Shown: positions 1 to 12,329 of the stretch, piece by piece
Layout of the letters: each line of letters opens with the position of its first letter
How positions within the stretch are numbered: the stretch's first letter is position 1
Assembly: GCA_014281115.1 (NCBI GenBank)
Contig: JACONQ010000007.1
Coordinates: 1,054,001-1,118,000 of the forward strand
Origin: Laburnicola sp. R22_1
Lineage: Eukaryota; Ascomycota; Dothideomycetes; Pleosporales; Didymosphaeriaceae
Direction of reading: 5' to 3'
DNA: 64,000 nucleotides
Notes under the pieces: model-generated
Seen by the model: only the letters and a program-made list of their open reading frames with translations
Told to the model about the DNA's origin: nothing
Databases searched by the model: none
Made by a program: the position numbers and the translations under genes

Positions 1-1340
1 TATAACGTAATATTATGTAACATTATATATAAGCGCTAAGCCCTAGAATTAGAGCGCGTTAAAGGTTTTCTAACGTCTCCTCCTAGCTTCTAAGATAACT
101 AACCCTATAATAATAACGCCCTAACTTACTTGCCTATCTACCGTGTTACTAAATAATTAATACTACCTTATAACCTTTTACTATATTACTAAATAATTAA
201 CTACTTAGAACTTTTATTCTACTCTACTATTATAATATATAACAAATTGCACGCACGCCTACTTCTAACACTAAATAGCACCCTACTATTCTCTACTAAT
301 AACCTATTAACCTCTAGATACCTAGCTATTACTCTACCTATTTTCAATAGAAATTCTATACTATAAGTGTATACCTATATATTTTCTACACCTCTAGCAC
401 CTACTTAGTATAGCTATTACTATTATTATAGAAGTAATAAGCTATTAATTAGAGATCTAATATTGCTTATAGCCCTTAGTAGTAATTACTCCTATAAGCT
501 ACGTAGTAGTATATAGCTACTAGCCTAGACTTTTACTTTATAAAAATATCTATATTCTTTTAGTCCTTATTCTTAATAGTTATAAGTATCTTATACCTAA
601 ACTAGTATAAGGTAATCTATATTATAAGGCTTATTCTATCTTTAATTCTAAACTTCTACTTAAGAAGATACATATTCTCCTTACTATAGTAATCTAACTC
701 TATAGTAGCTATTTACTCGCTATATAGGTTTCTAGTAAATAATATATAGTTTTTAATATCTAGTAGCGTGTAGCTATTATACCTAGCTATATTATACCTA
801 GCCATATTATTATTTACGTCTTCTAGGTAGGGCGCAATACTATATATCTAGTAGCAATAGCGTTTTTAGAGTAAGAAATAAATATAGCTTAGATTTTTAG
901 GTCTTATGCAATAATTAAATATACTATATAGTAGATAGATAAACACTTAATTTATATCTAGTTATAAATTTTATATTTTATGCGCGTAGGCAACTATATA
1001 TTATATTATTAACTACCTTTAGTATAAAGGGCTAATTTGCATATGCTAATAAATAGTTATAGTTTGATTTTTTTTGCGACTAAGGGGTTTCTAATAAAAA
1101 TATTATAGTAATAGCAGATATCCCTCCTGCTATTGTATACACAGAAAAGCGTTTTAAGGTAGTATTAACAAAAAGAGTTAGCGCGTTACAAGCGAGCTAT
1201 AAATAGTTATAATAAATAGTCTCTAGCCTAACCTATCTCTAAGCTACTTTACTTTATTTAATGCGTTTTTAGCACACCTATAGCTTTCCCTTATAGTATT
1301 ATACTATATACTAAAAGGTCTATAATATTTCTCTTCCTAA
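1..1340 (-). mobile_element. Family C element, one end cut by window edge
   Basis: Reverse complement of the complete family C copy at 24430-25699. The kept end, reading TTAGGAAGAG on the minus strand, lies at 1340. The other end is off the window: base 1 corresponds to about 25592 of the full copy, so roughly 0.1 kb is missing. A family A fragment with its own TSD is inserted at 1062-1199. The decayed reading frame described for 24890-25640 runs here on the minus strand. The sequence is strongly TpA-rich, as expected for RIP. Family identity is secure from the long match; the mobility class is inferred. Confidence 0.75.
1062..1199 (+). mobile_element. Family A end fragment inserted in family C
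   Basis: Begins with a T-run followed by GCGACTAAGGGGTTTCTAAT, the kept end of family A, and stops after about 138 bp. It is flanked by the 12-bp duplication taaatagttata at 1050-1061 and 1200-1211. This shows it is an inserted, one-sidedly truncated copy, not a chance match. No coding capacity remains. Confidence 0.8.
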
Positions 1341-1494
1341 TGTATAAAAGCTTAAATAGTATAATACTTAGTCATACTTATAAGCTCTTTATACTTATAT
1401 TTATAAATTTTAAAATATTATTAGTTTTACTACCTAGAACGTAAGTCTATATTTATTATATTAAATTTTTACTATAATGCTAAGCCTTATAACT

Positions 1495-1661
1495 CTCTGG
1501 CTTGCGTTAGGAGGCGGGGAGCCAAAGATGTGCGCGTTATTAACTCAGTCACGTGTATTTACATAGTATCTCACAGAGCTAGTATATAGAAAAAAAGGTT
1601 GTAGCTAGATTTTCTTTTACTATAGTATAGTTACGGAATATAGCTTTATTTATAAAAAAAA
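1495..1661 (-). mobile_element. Family D end fragment with A-run
   Basis: Matches the last part of the full family D copy (34320-35179), sharing a block that ends in an A-run. The flanks read agccttataact at 1483-1494 and agtcttataaact from 1662, a TSD of about 10-12 bp with one C/T difference and one extra A. Orientation follows the full D copy, whose decayed ORF lies on the strand opposite the A-run. Confidence 0.7.
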
Positions 1662-1992
1662 AGTCTTATAAACTAGTCTACACAACTTATCTTTAAGATT
1701 TAAGTTAAACTATTTTAGGCCTAATAATAGGTTAAAGCCTACTAATTTATAGATATAAAAGCTAACAATAGTTTTATAAGCAACTAATTTATATAATAAT
1801 ATTAGCTTAAAACCTATAAGGTATAATTACCTATTACTCTTTTACTTATAAATAGAAAGCTAGTAGAAAAGATTATTACTATTATAAACTTTATCTTTTA
1901 GTATAGTATATATATATATATTAGTAAGTCTATTATATTATTAATATAAGTAATTTTAATATAATCCTTAGAATAGACTAAATAAAGTAATA
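1662..1992. other. AT-rich host segment left of family A insertion
   Basis: No gene recognised. It ends with the 14-bp sequence taaataaagtaata (1979-1992), repeated at 10264-10277 on the far side of the family A/Gypsy1 complex, so it was once contiguous with 10278 onwards. It may be relic coding sequence, but I cannot name it. Confidence 0.45.
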
Positions 1993-2204
1993 GTTTTTTT
2001 TTGCGACTTAGAAGTTTCTAATAAAAATATTACCATAATAGCAGATATCTCTCCTACTATTATATATATAGAAAAGCGTTTTAAAGTGTTAATAAAAAGG
2101 GGTTAGCGTATTATAAGCGAGCTAAGCGGGCTTAGTATGCTTAGCGCACCTACTATAACTAAAAAAATCTATATGCAAAATATAGTAAAGCTATATTACT
2201 ATAC

Positions 2205-2399
2205 TATTAGGGAGCTTAGGTGACTAATAATTAAAAAAGTTAATATTAACAAAATCTACGTATGGGTGCTAGCCAAAGGTGCTGGCTAAGCTTATAAGGC
2301 GCGCGAGGCGCGCTAAGAACGCGTTAGTACCTAATCGAGACTAGCGCCGGGGAAACCTTAGTAGTTAGCGTAAGGTAACTCTAACCTAGTTCTATAACA
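2205..2399 (-). repeat. Gypsy1 3' LTR
   Basis: 195 bp, matching 9133-9327 end to end without an indel. By eye the two LTRs differ at about 21 positions, every one a C/T or G/A transition. The terminus reads TATTAG here against TGTTAG in the other copy, so even the conserved TG end appears mutated. The other end is ATAACA. Confidence 0.9.
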
Positions 2400-2424
2400 C
2401 TATTCTCTTCTCTAATAAGCTTCG
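2400..2424 (-). promoter_or_regulatory. Gypsy1 polypurine tract
   Basis: Directly inside the left LTR the minus strand reads AGAGAAGAGAATAG, a purine-rich stretch where the plus-strand primer of an LTR retrotransposon is expected. It supports the minus orientation. Confidence 0.6.
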
Positions 2425-3079
2425 TCCTTAAAGCTCCATTTTAAATTTAACTCGCTAGTCCTAAATAGGCAACTAATATACAATCCTCTAGTTATAATTA
2501 TCTATACTATGTCCTTCTAAGAAATAGGTTATTTCTAAGCGTATTGCGTATGTAATAAGTAGTTAGCGGCTAGCTATAGAGCAAGTTTGCTATAATTAAC
2601 TATTAAGAGCAGCTTACTTAGTAAGCTAGGCGCCTTTTCTCTACTAGCAATAATAATAATAGAGACCTTTATACTAAGTAATAATTATAGTAGTAAATAT
2701 AACTCTTACTATAATTTACTATAAATTACTATAAGTCTAATCTATCTCTTATCTAATCTACTAAACTGCTATTTACTCCTTCGCTCTCTCTAGAAATACT
2801 ATTATAGGTAGTTATGGGGCGTTAGGATAATAGTAATAGAAGTCTATTAGTAACTCTTAACAACTAGTAATATTATAATAAGGCGCCTAATCTGGCTTAT
2901 TATAGCTCTCCTATTTAACTAGGTAGTGTAAAAGGCCTTTGCAGCTGTTAGTAGGATTCTTACACTACTAGTCTACCTTATAGTCTAATATATTCTCTAT
3001 GTTATAGATAGGAAGATCCTTCTTTATAGCTACTAGCCCTTATAGATCCTAGCATTAACCTAATAGGGGATCTATCGCT

Positions 3080-6000
3080 TAGAAGTGTAGTAACTAAGGA
3101 TGGAACTAAGGATAGATATTCTTTAAACTATTATAAGCGATAAGGTCTAACTTAAACACTTTACTATTAAAGTTCTTAATAATCTTAAAAGGTCCTAGAT
3201 TCTTATAGGATAGTTTATAACTATTCTTGCGCGTATAAATATTACGCGCGTCTAGTATAACCTAGTTATCTACTTTAAACTCTAGCATAGGTATTCTCTT
3301 ATTATTAGCGTACTTCTTTATTTTAGCTTGTGCCTACACTAAGCTGTGCTGTAAGTAAACCTTTAAGTTTTTAATTCTTGCTAGCAAGTAATTAGCGGCC
3401 TAGGCGTCACAGGCAGCTTTCTATCTAGGCGATAGTTAACTAGTAGGCTCTAACCTAGACTAGAGTAGATAGCCCTTTATGGCCTTAAATAGCGTTATGC
3501 CCATAGTAGTGCTCCTACTACTATTTGCTTTAAACTTCGCTATTAGTAGTATCTCTACTTAGTTATATTAGTTATAATAAACAAATAACTATAAATATTG
3601 CTTTAATGCCTAATTCGCTATTTCTATCTAACTGTCTATTTTAGAATAGATAGTAGTAAATAGTAAGGGCTTCGTCCCTATATAGTTATAAAGACAGCGC
3701 TAGAAATATAATGTGAATTACAATCTGCGGTCTAACACTATCTTAGCTAGGTAACCTTCCTTACGCTATATAAACTTAATAAAAGCCTATATATAGGTGT
3801 CTACGTCTAAGGATATAAGTAGTATAAATTTTTTCTTCTTAGATACTTAGTCTACCATAACTATAATGTAATAATAGTCGCGACCATAATAGTGTAACTT
3901 CGACAGAGGCGAGATAAAGTTAACTAACACGCTAGTCTAGTATAAGTCTAGAATAAGTAGCGGGTAAAGTAGCCCGTACATGCCTTCCCGCTTTAACTTT
4001 AACCTAGAGTAGGTTAAGTAGTTCTTTATATATCTAGCAATAGTGTTTATACTATTAGGCGAATAGTAATAGTGTAATAACTTATAAAATATCTTATACT
4101 TACTACTATATCCTTTAGGTATAGTGTTATAATAAAGCTTAACAATAGATATATAAAGTTTAATATTAAAAGGGATAAATAATTTATTATATATATATAT
4201 ATAAAGCTATTATTAATTTTAATATCTTAGAGTTTTCGGCGAATACCTTTCTTATAGTACATATTATATAGCAACTAATAAGCACTATTTACCTTAGTTT
4301 TAACTATTCTCTATATAACTTTATCTATTATAGTAGCGTCGTATACTTACTATATAACGTCTATACTAGCGTTAAGACTATCTTAAGCAAAGGCTTCGTT
4401 CTAACTATTAGACGTAAAGACCTCCTCGCTAAGCCTATATATTATATAAGCGAGGTCTATAACCTCTATTACTAGAGATTCTATAAGAATCTAGGCCAGG
4501 TATATAGCGTGCTGCGATCCGCTGTTATAACCTAGATAGGCCTTAACAACTTTCTCTAACAAGATAGTTTATTATTAGTACTAAATGTAATTATCGTCTA
4601 CACCCTCTAGTACGTTACCTAGTTATTAGGTAATGGCGTTAGGCTTAGTCCGTTGTCTGCCAGGCTAGTACTTAATAACAAAGTTAAATTCTACTAAGAA
4701 CTCAGCCTAATAAGCTTATCTGCGGTTAAGTTGCTTTGTTATTATAAAGTACTCTAAGGCTTTGTAATTAGAAAAGATCTTTATAGAGTCCATAATACTA
4801 GCCAATTTAGGTCTCTATTTTTTAAAGGCGCAAATAATCGCCATTAACTCTTTATTGTAGATGGGATAGTTAATCTCTATAGGCTTTATCTTTATTAAAA
4901 AGAAGGCGATAGGCTGTAATATACTATTAGATTAATACTATAATAGTATACTAGCGACAACCTAGTTTAACGCGTCTATCTTAATAATTAAGCGTAACTT
5001 TAGATTAAAATGCGTAAGTATTAGCGTATTAACAAAGGCTCTCTTAAGGGCTTTAAAAGCTGTTTTGGCGGTTTTAGTAAGGTTAATTTTGCCTACTACC
5101 CCCTTTATTAGCTTAATTAATAGGTAGGCTAGTATTAAGAAACAGTGTATAAATTGCTAATAGAAGTTAGCGAATCTAATAAAGGCTTATATATCCTTTA
5201 TAGCGTAGGAATTAATCCACTCTAATATAGTGTTAATTTTTTCCAGATCTATTGCTAGTCCTTCTATTAATAGGATTATTTCTAGGTACTTAACCTTCTT
5301 AACTAAGAACTCGCACTTATAAACGTCTAAGAATAGACTAGTATCTTTGAGTGCGTTAAGGACTATAAAGTAATACCTCTTATAGTCCTCTTTATTTTCG
5401 CTATATATAAGGACGTTGTCTAAGTAAGCTAAGTAATAGTTATCTAAATATTCTCTAAGGACGTAATTAATATACTATTAAAAGGTATCTAGTGTATTAT
5501 ATAACCTAAAGGGCATAATAACGTATTTAAATAATCTAAAGCGTGTTAGGAATACTATTTTGTATTAATTACCCTCCTTAATATGGATCTTGTTAAACGC
5601 AGCAATAATATTAAATTTTAAGAAGATCCTTACCTTATTAAGTCGTGCCAAAGTCTCTTTAATTTTAGGCGGCGCATTGCAATTCTTAATTATAATCTTA
5701 TTAAGTTTGTAGTAATTAATATAGATTTACAAATCTCCTCTAGGCTTTCTTACTACTAGTAGTAGAGTAGTATAGGATAAATTGCTTTCTTAAATATAAC
5801 TCTTACAAAGCTCCTCTTATATATAAGCTTTAACAGCTTCTATTTCCTCTTAAGATAACCTAAAAGCGCGCTGAAATGTTGGCTCTGCGCCTTTTTTAAG
5901 CGGTATCTTGTAATCTAAGCTCTTATAGAGTAGAGGCATGTCCTTAGCTAACTTGGGATCCTATAGATTAATAATTAAGTGGTAGGCCTTTAGGATTAAT

Positions 6001-6660
6001 TTCTTTAACTCCTTTACTAAGGGTAGTATTTTGCCTAGTTTATTATAAAACTTCTTAAAGTTTTTATATAAGGCGGCAGCAACGTCTATAAAGAAGGCTA
6101 TTGCCACTAGGTATTTGTCTAACTCCTTAGAGTGCTCTTTGTATTTGTTCTAATTCTTAGAATAGATCTAGATAATAGAGTTAGAGTTATGTTATGTAAA
6201 CGCTATTGCCGCTTTAGTAGAGATTAGCGCGATCTCTATGTTATTCTTTATCTTTACTATAGGTTAGGTTATCTTAGCGTAACTCTTACTATAATAATTA
6301 TAAGTAACCTTAACTAATAGGTTACTATGCAAATAGTTATAGTAGTAGTAATTAGACTTAAATATTATAAATTGTTCTAACCACTTTATAGTGGGGTCGT
6401 GAGTCTTAAGCCACAGTTAACTAATAATAAGATTAAAACTAATAATATCTATAACTCAAAACTAGTCCTCGCTACTATAGCCTCTAATATTAATCTTTAC
6501 CTTAGCTATATTACTTATAGAGCTGATAACCATTCTATCCACTAACTTAAGTAATATAGAGCTCTTAGTAGAAACTATTATTAGTTTGTGCTATTGCGTA
6601 AAGGCTGCGCTTACTACTTGCCTAGTATCTACTATTAGGAAGTAGCGTAGCTTTAATAGG
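3080..6660 (-). pseudogene. Gypsy1 pol relic: protease, RT, RNase H, integrase
   Basis: Minus-strand translation gives Ty3/Gypsy pol with many stops at Gln-type positions. Protease C-terminal similarity lies near 6340-6620. RT lies about 5380-5960: the motif region reads FKYVIMPF and the catalytic box reads YLDNVLIYSE, so the second Asp of the usual YLDD has become Asn. RNase H should fall near 4650-4900. Integrase is about 3500-4050 (VMVD followed by a stop and VSKKKKF, then QIEIANQ). The C-terminal module near 3100-3330 contains ILDARNI and the LGPF motif. The decay is consistent with RIP; no active product is possible. Confidence 0.85.
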
Positions 6661-6899
6661 AGCCTTCTAGGACAGGATAATATTATATCTTACCTTTATT
6701 TGTAAGCTATATAGTAGTTAATCTAAAGGTTTAGGTTCTAGTAGATAGTCTATTATATTAACCGCGGCAGACGCAACTATCTCTTCTAGTCTATAAGTGT
6801 TCTTATATAACTTACTTAATAACACAAGCAATAACTATACACTTAGTTAACTTACTAGCGCGTTAGAGCGGCACCTCTTAAGAGTAGCAGCAACCTCCT

Positions 6900-9000
6900 T
6901 ATACGCTAGTAAGGGTTCCTAAAGGCGACTATCTGCAGGAACTACTCTTTTCCTAAGCCCACATTAGTTAGGTTCGCAAGTTTAAGATTAATAAGGTCTA
7001 TAGTATTAAGGAGCTCGCGACGAAAAGATAACTTTGTCTAACCCTCATAAGAAGCATTCGCGTCCTTAGAATTATATCCTGGCTTTAAATAGTAGGCGCA
7101 CTATTCCTTCTTAATAATAAAATAGAATTTATTAGTAGCTCGCTAGTACTTGTCTTTGCCATATTTCTTATTAATATTAGCTTCTCTACTATTACTATTG
7201 CTATAAAAGCGGTTGTTAAAGTTCTTCTAGCTATCCTTATCTTTATCTTTACTAGTAGCCTTGTTATCTCCACCTCTACTACTAAAGGTAGCAGCCATAC
7301 TTATCTTAACCACTTAAAGACAATTTATAAAGTTAGTTTAATTCTTATTACCTTAGGCGCTGTAGGAAGCGGGGCCTTAGAACCGCAAATTAAGATTTAT
7401 TAGAACTTAGAATTTCTTAGACATTAGATCTAGTTTAGCACGGAACGTAACGTTATTATATTAGCTTAACCACTAATCTAAAGTCTCCTTATTACCTTAT
7501 TTAACTATACTGTTCGCTAGCTTAGACATAGTATTGCCTTATTTGTTAATAATACTAAACAACTCCTCTAAGTTATTATATAACTGCTAGCACGTCTTAT
7601 ACTTATTGTTTAAGTTTAGTAGTAACTAATTCTTAATAGCTTAATAAGCTGTCTTGTCTATGTGCTTATAGAGATATTTAATCTTTGTCTATTTATTAGT
7701 GAACTAGTTAAAGGAGCAATTAAACTTAGTTTTCGCTAACGTAATCCATTTCTCTAGGTTCTCTATGTCTTTACTACTAAACGTCTTAATATTAGGATAT
7801 TAAGGGTTAGAGCGACGCGTTATAGTACTAGCCTTACTAACTATAAAGGTAAAAGTACTCTAGTAGGCGCGTTAAGGGTTACATTTACCTTTACTATTAG
7901 AACTACTACTGTTACTACTATTATTACCTCTATTATTAGAGGTATTAAGGTTAGTGGCCCGCTGCTTACAGGGCTTTGTCTTCTTCTTATACTAGTCCTT
8001 TTAACCTACTTATATAAAAAGCTCCTAGTTAAGGGCCTTAGCAGTATTAGCGCGCTAGGTAGCCTTATCGCGTTATTAGCACGCAGTGTTACAGTTCTTA
8101 TAGATGCGCGCGACTATAGCTCTAGCCTTATCTAACTAGACATCTTTATCTTATAACTTGTGGCTAAGTTTGCAGACAGCCTAGCTTTCTATCTTAAGTA
8201 ATTATTATAACTTATTAAGCGCAGCTTTGGATAGACTTAATTGTTTCGCCGCTCTCGCTAGGTCTAATTATAATAATAGGTCTTGCTATAGGTACTTAAT
8301 AATAGCGTTAAACTATTCCTATAAATAAAGTAGAATCTTAGTGGCAAGATTCTTAATTATAGTGACCTTGCAAATAAGGGTGTCCTTATAAGGTACTCTA
8401 TTGCCATAGATATTATAGAATAGGACAAGTACCTCTTTAATAGTATTCTTACCTTTCTTATCTATAACTACCTATATAATATTATCTATAACCTTCTTAT
8501 AGTGCGTCTATAAGATACGGCGGGCAGTAGTAAAGTTGCACTTATTGCCTACTATAGTCTATTTCTATAACTCCCGCACGTAAGGGCGAGGTTACTAGTT
8601 ATCTTATTTCTCCACTTCTTTTAACTTATAACCTTCCTTTATAGAGGCCAGCTTTAACTTACTACTACTATAAGATAGGCCGCCTAAAGCAAAGAATACC
8701 TTTATTAGGTTTAGTAGTAAGCTTATTAGCGTGCGCGAGGTGTAGCGGCCACTAAGAAATCCACTGCTAAGGGATTTAAAAGGTCCGCGCATAGACTTTG
8801 CTAGTGGTATATAGAAAGCATTATTAAGGTCGCTATTATTCTTTTTATTATTACTATTAAATATATAATCGCGCGTAGGTTAAGTGCTATTATTTATAAT
8901 AGTTAATATAGACGCTTACTGCTAACTAGAGTCCTAAGTTATAGAGACTCCCGCGGCCTTAGGCTTACTAGTATCCTTATAGCTAGAATCTTTCCTACTA
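6900..9000 (-). pseudogene. Gypsy1 gag relic
   Basis: Between pol and the 5' LTR on the minus strand. The segment near 7400-7830 translates to a gag-like helical sequence with ENLEKWITLAKTKF, then YKHIDKTAY and LEELFSIINK, interrupted by stops. This matches the capsid region of fungal Gypsy elements in style and position. I did not find a clear intact CCHC knuckle. The part towards 9000 is Ser/Asn-rich and degenerate. Boundaries are approximate. Confidence 0.65.
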
Positions 9001-9132
9001 AGCTATACTATTATTCTAAATCTGTATATTAATTAAATAAGTAAGGTGGGTCTTACGCACTAATCTCTGTAGGCTCGCTGGCTTGCCTAGTCTCCTACAC
9101 TAAGGGGACTCTAAAGCTTAATATATAGATTG

Positions 9133-9327
9133 TGTTAGAGAGCTTAGATAACTAATAATTAAAAAAGTTAATATTAATAGAATCTACGTATAGGTGCCAG
9201 CCAAAGGTGCTAGCTAAGCTTATAAGGCGCGCGAGGCACGCTAAGAATACGCTAGTACCTAATCGGGACTAGCGTCGAGGAAACCTTAGTAGTCGGCGTA
9301 AGGTAACTCCGACCTAGTTCCATAACA
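9133..9327 (-). repeat. Gypsy1 5' LTR
   Basis: 195-bp partner of 2205-2399, with intact TGTTAG...ATAACA termini. As the element runs on the minus strand, this is the promoter-bearing LTR. I found no convincing match to a common tRNA primer site just inside it. Confidence 0.9.
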
Positions 9328-9525
9328 TATATAATAGTTTAGAGTAGGAAAAAAAATATAAAAGAGCGCTAGTGCTATAACTAGTATAATGCTGTAACTA
9401 TTATATTATCTTTCTTTACTATTATTTTTAAAGATTACTAGAAGTAATAGCTATATTAGTAAGTTTATACTACTTATAAAATATATACTAGAAACTTATA
9501 CACTATAGGTATACTAACTGTAACA

Positions 9526-10100
9526 CTTTATCTTTATATTAAAGTTACCCTTAATAAGATATTATCTATTACTATTACTCTATTTTCTACTATTTTCTTA
9601 AGCCCTAATACTAATATTACAGTTAATACTATCTAAAAGTACGCTCTAATAATTTGTCTATTTGCCGCTATTACTAGATCTATATTAGAATACTGCTTTG
9701 TTTAGAAGATTATTAATAAGTTAAAGTAGAAAGTATACCTTAGCCTATATAAGGCAGTCCTAGTATACTAGTTAGACTAGTAATAGATTAGTAACTAGAG
9801 GCGCAATAATAGAGTTATAGAGTTCCTACTATAGTTTATTATATTATTATTGATTAGGATAGTAGTAATAAAGGGCAAGGTTAAGGGGCAAGAGAAGGTG
9901 TTTATTAATAAGTTACTAGAAGAGGAAAGCGTTATATAGATATATTAGATCTTTATAGTTATAGTATTAGGTAGTAAGCGCGATGCGTAAGTAGTGTAAT
10001 TGCTAATAATAGTAATAATAAAGTAAGAGTTAGTTTTCTATACACGCTTTAAGTAAATTAGAGTTAGAGCGCTTATAAATATTAGGCAAGTGTGTAGTTT
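9526..10100 (+). pseudogene. Family A ORF relic (unknown protein)
   Basis: One frame reads through with stops only where Gln codons are likely to have decayed. Recognisable stretches include LYKAVLVY, RVIEFLLQFIILLL and EKVFINKLLEEESV; the same stretches occur in the other A copies. A related pattern (KVFINKL) occurs in family B. The rest of the protein, about 190 residues, has no domain I recognise. It begins downstream of the T-run end. The same strand in three diverged copies gives the same protein, which supports real former coding, but the start and function are unknown. Confidence 0.55.
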
Positions 10101-10263
10101 ATAAACTATTCTTATAAACTATTATTATATTAGTGGAGGAGACTAGGAGTAGACTATATTTTTAGGCGCTAGACTAGAGCGACCTTTCTATCCCAACCTA
10201 CGCAGGCTTAAACTAAAACAAGGAGGTTAAAAAGGGTAATTAAGACTAAATAAATAATGCGAC

Positions 10264-10904
10264 TAAATAAAGTAATATAATTCATATTTAGGCCTAAAGC
10301 ATTTATACTTTATATAGTTTAACTTTTAATATTATTTATTAAACTATTTAAATAAAGGCTTTATTAAAATACTTTATAATAGATAATACTTTAATAGCTT
10401 TACTTATTTTTATATTATATAAACCTAAGAGATATTAAAGTTATATCTAGTATTATTACCTTATTACTTATAATATAGTTATCTAAAGCTATTATATAAA
10501 TAAAACTATACTATTAGAAATAACTAAACTATTTACTAAAAGAACCTAATTATAATACCTAATCCTTTATTAATATAATAAACTTTATTACTCTTTTTTA
10601 AACTAATTTTAGTTAATATATAGATAAAATAAGCTAACCTTTTATAACTAAAAAAGAAATATAAAATAAGCTTTTAAGTTCTTATATAACTAAATTACTA
10701 TTTTTAACCTTATAAAGGCAAATAAGTTATCTCTTTAATAGCTAGATATTAATTATATTATTAATTTAGAAAATTTTAAGGTTTCTAAACTCTATATTTA
10801 TAAAATATAGACTAAGAAATTTATATATACTAGTATTTTAGTTTTTATCTTACTAGTTTTAGAAATATAAAAACTAAGTAAAATATTTTAAGTTTATATT
10901 AACT
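10264..10904. other. AT-rich host segment right of family A insertion
   Basis: Starts with the right TSD (10264-10277) and continues the segment ending at 1992. It is extremely AT-rich with no open frame. Some plus-strand frames look like decayed coding sequence, but I could not match them to a family. Confidence 0.4.
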
Positions 10905-12013
10905 ATTATACTCTTTGTAATCGGCTTGCCAAATACCTTTTATAACCTTTTTTTAGTTTAAGGTTAAAGTAGATTAAGATAGAAGGTTATATATACTACT
11001 ATGTATCGCACCTAATTCTAATTAAAGACTAACCTTAAACACCTTAATAACCCTACACTCTATAAGCTCCTAACCTATATAAGATTCACTTACGCTGTAC
11101 ATAGTACACCTGGCTTATTGCTACTACTATTGTTAGTTATCTACGCTCGCGCCGCTACACGGCGTACTTGCTTGGATAAGCTAACTTAATGGCAACAATG
11201 GCCAGAAGAATCTCGCAGATCTATGCGACTTTCTTGCTACACTAGAGCTTGTTAACAAAGATTATATTGTCCTCTTACGTCCCCTGCTAGAGAATTCTAT
11301 TACTAATAAGGAGTAATTGCGTCCACTAAAGTGGGAATATAGTCTAGCCATTCTTTACAAACTAGATTAGCTGCCAGCCTAACTAGTATATGTGGATAGC
11401 GTTATGAATAGTTAAGTATACCTATCCATCGCGCTAGACAAGTATCTTATAGATAGAACGGAACTCTGGCGTGGCCATATTAGCGGCAGCAGCGCGAATC
11501 TTTGGCGTGTACTGTTTAGCGACGGTGAGTACTTCTTTAGGGACAACGTTAATGCCTAGATAGATAGTAGGGCTTAGAGAGATAGTAAGGACTTTGTTAA
11601 GGATAACCTTAATATAGTAATAGAGTAATAGTGTATCTAGTATGTGTTACTCTTATCCCACTACTTATAACAAATATACTTATTAATATATTAACTTGCA
11701 TTATTTATAATAATCTAGATGGCGGTTTGCAACTTAGGATAGTAAAGAAAAGATAGCTTATAGCGTGGTCGCGCTAAAGTCTTATCTTCCCTAAAATTCT
11801 AAGTGGTCTCTTCGTAAAGATTTTGCTTGTGGAAGCAGCCCCGCGCCAAGATCGCCAAGCTCGCTTAGCAGTTCGAATGCGCTTTTTTTTATTATTACCT
11901 TTTTTACGCTCTTTTTAATTACTAAGCAGGGGGCTCTGCCCTTTTTATTATGTTATTTAAGATGAAAGCCTTTGTTGTACTATCCCTAGGTAGTTAATTT
12001 AACGCTACATACT
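10905..12013 (-). mobile_element. Family B copy 1
   Basis: About 1.1 kb and the best-preserved family B copy, with more CpA/TpG than its surroundings. The ORF-distal end has the tract CTAAAAAAAGGTTA and a block also found at 12340-12500 and 58930-59105. The kept end includes CAGAGCCCCCTGCTTAGTAA and stops near ...GCTACATAC. A second copy of the kept end follows at 12040-12145. No TSD was found for this copy. Confidence 0.7.
11090..11636 (-). pseudogene. Family B ORF relic (unknown protein)
   Basis: Minus-strand frame of about 180 residues with stops mostly at former Gln positions. It contains IYLGINVVPKEVLTVAKQYT, then ATPEFRSIYKILV and IIFVNKL. The same frame is partly open in copies 2 and 3. 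The pattern K-Y-x-x-K-I...EFRSVYK also occurs in family A (KYALII...TLEYRSV), so A and B probably carry related proteins. No catalytic motif or zinc finger is evident, and I do not recognise the family. The start is uncertain because the ATG may be lost. Confidence 0.55.
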
Positions 12014-12039
12014 CTTCGCATTTTTGTAACTACCTTTTT

Positions 12040-12145
12040 ACGTATTTTTTAATTACTAAGCAGGGGGCTCTGCTTTGTTTATTATGTTATTTATAATAAA
12101 AGCCTTTATTGTGCTATCTCTAGGTAGTTAATTTAACGCTATATT
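12040..12145 (-). repeat. Second copy of family B kept end, in tandem
   Basis: Repeats 11910-12013 closely, including GGGGGCTCTGC and the block ending GGTAGTTAATTTAACGCTA. It lies head-to-tail directly outside copy 1. It could be a tandem duplication of the terminus or a separate end fragment; no TSD was resolved. Confidence 0.6.
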
Positions 12146-12329
12146 ATACTCTTAACACTACTATTAAAAAATTTATAATACTTTACCTTCTATTACTAAA
12201 ACTCTTACTTAACTTAGTAAGGCCTAATTCCTTAGTATAGTTAATATAATTATAGTTTTTAATATAGTTTAAATTAAAAAGGCAATAAAAAATAGCCTTT
12301 TTATATACTAGGACTTATTTAAATATATA
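12146..12329. other. AT-rich spacer
   Basis: No gene or repeat recognised; TpA-rich filler between family B copies. Confidence 0.4.

Larger units (their letters stand above)
2205..9327 (-). mobile_element. Gypsy1: RIP-decayed Ty3/Gypsy LTR retrotransposon
   Basis: 7123-bp element with two 195-bp LTRs, flanked by 5-bp TSDs tatac (2200-2204) and tatat (9328-9332), which differ by one C/T transition. On the minus strand the order is gag, protease, reverse transcriptase, RNase H, integrase, then a C-terminal domain, the usual Ty3/Gypsy order. A purine-rich tract next to the left LTR marks the 3' end. It is inserted in a family A element. All frames have many stops and catalytic changes, so it cannot be autonomous. 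Confidence 0.9.
1993..10263 (+). mobile_element. Family A element split by Gypsy1
   Basis: Family A copy in two segments, 1993-2204 and 9333-10263 (about 1143 bp together). The left end is a T-run plus GCGACTTAG; the right end is ...AATGCGAC. Both outer flanks carry the 14-bp TSD taaataaagtaata. Gypsy1 and its 5-bp TSD account for the gap. Compared with copies at 38949-40156 and 48278-49409, the two segments join without loss at tatac, which is direct evidence for nested insertion. Confidence 0.85.

Noticed and set aside
1993..2204. Family A as a TIR DNA transposon
   Set aside because: The shared terminal hexamer is in direct, not inverted, orientation, one end has a homopolymer run, and TSDs are 11-14 bp.
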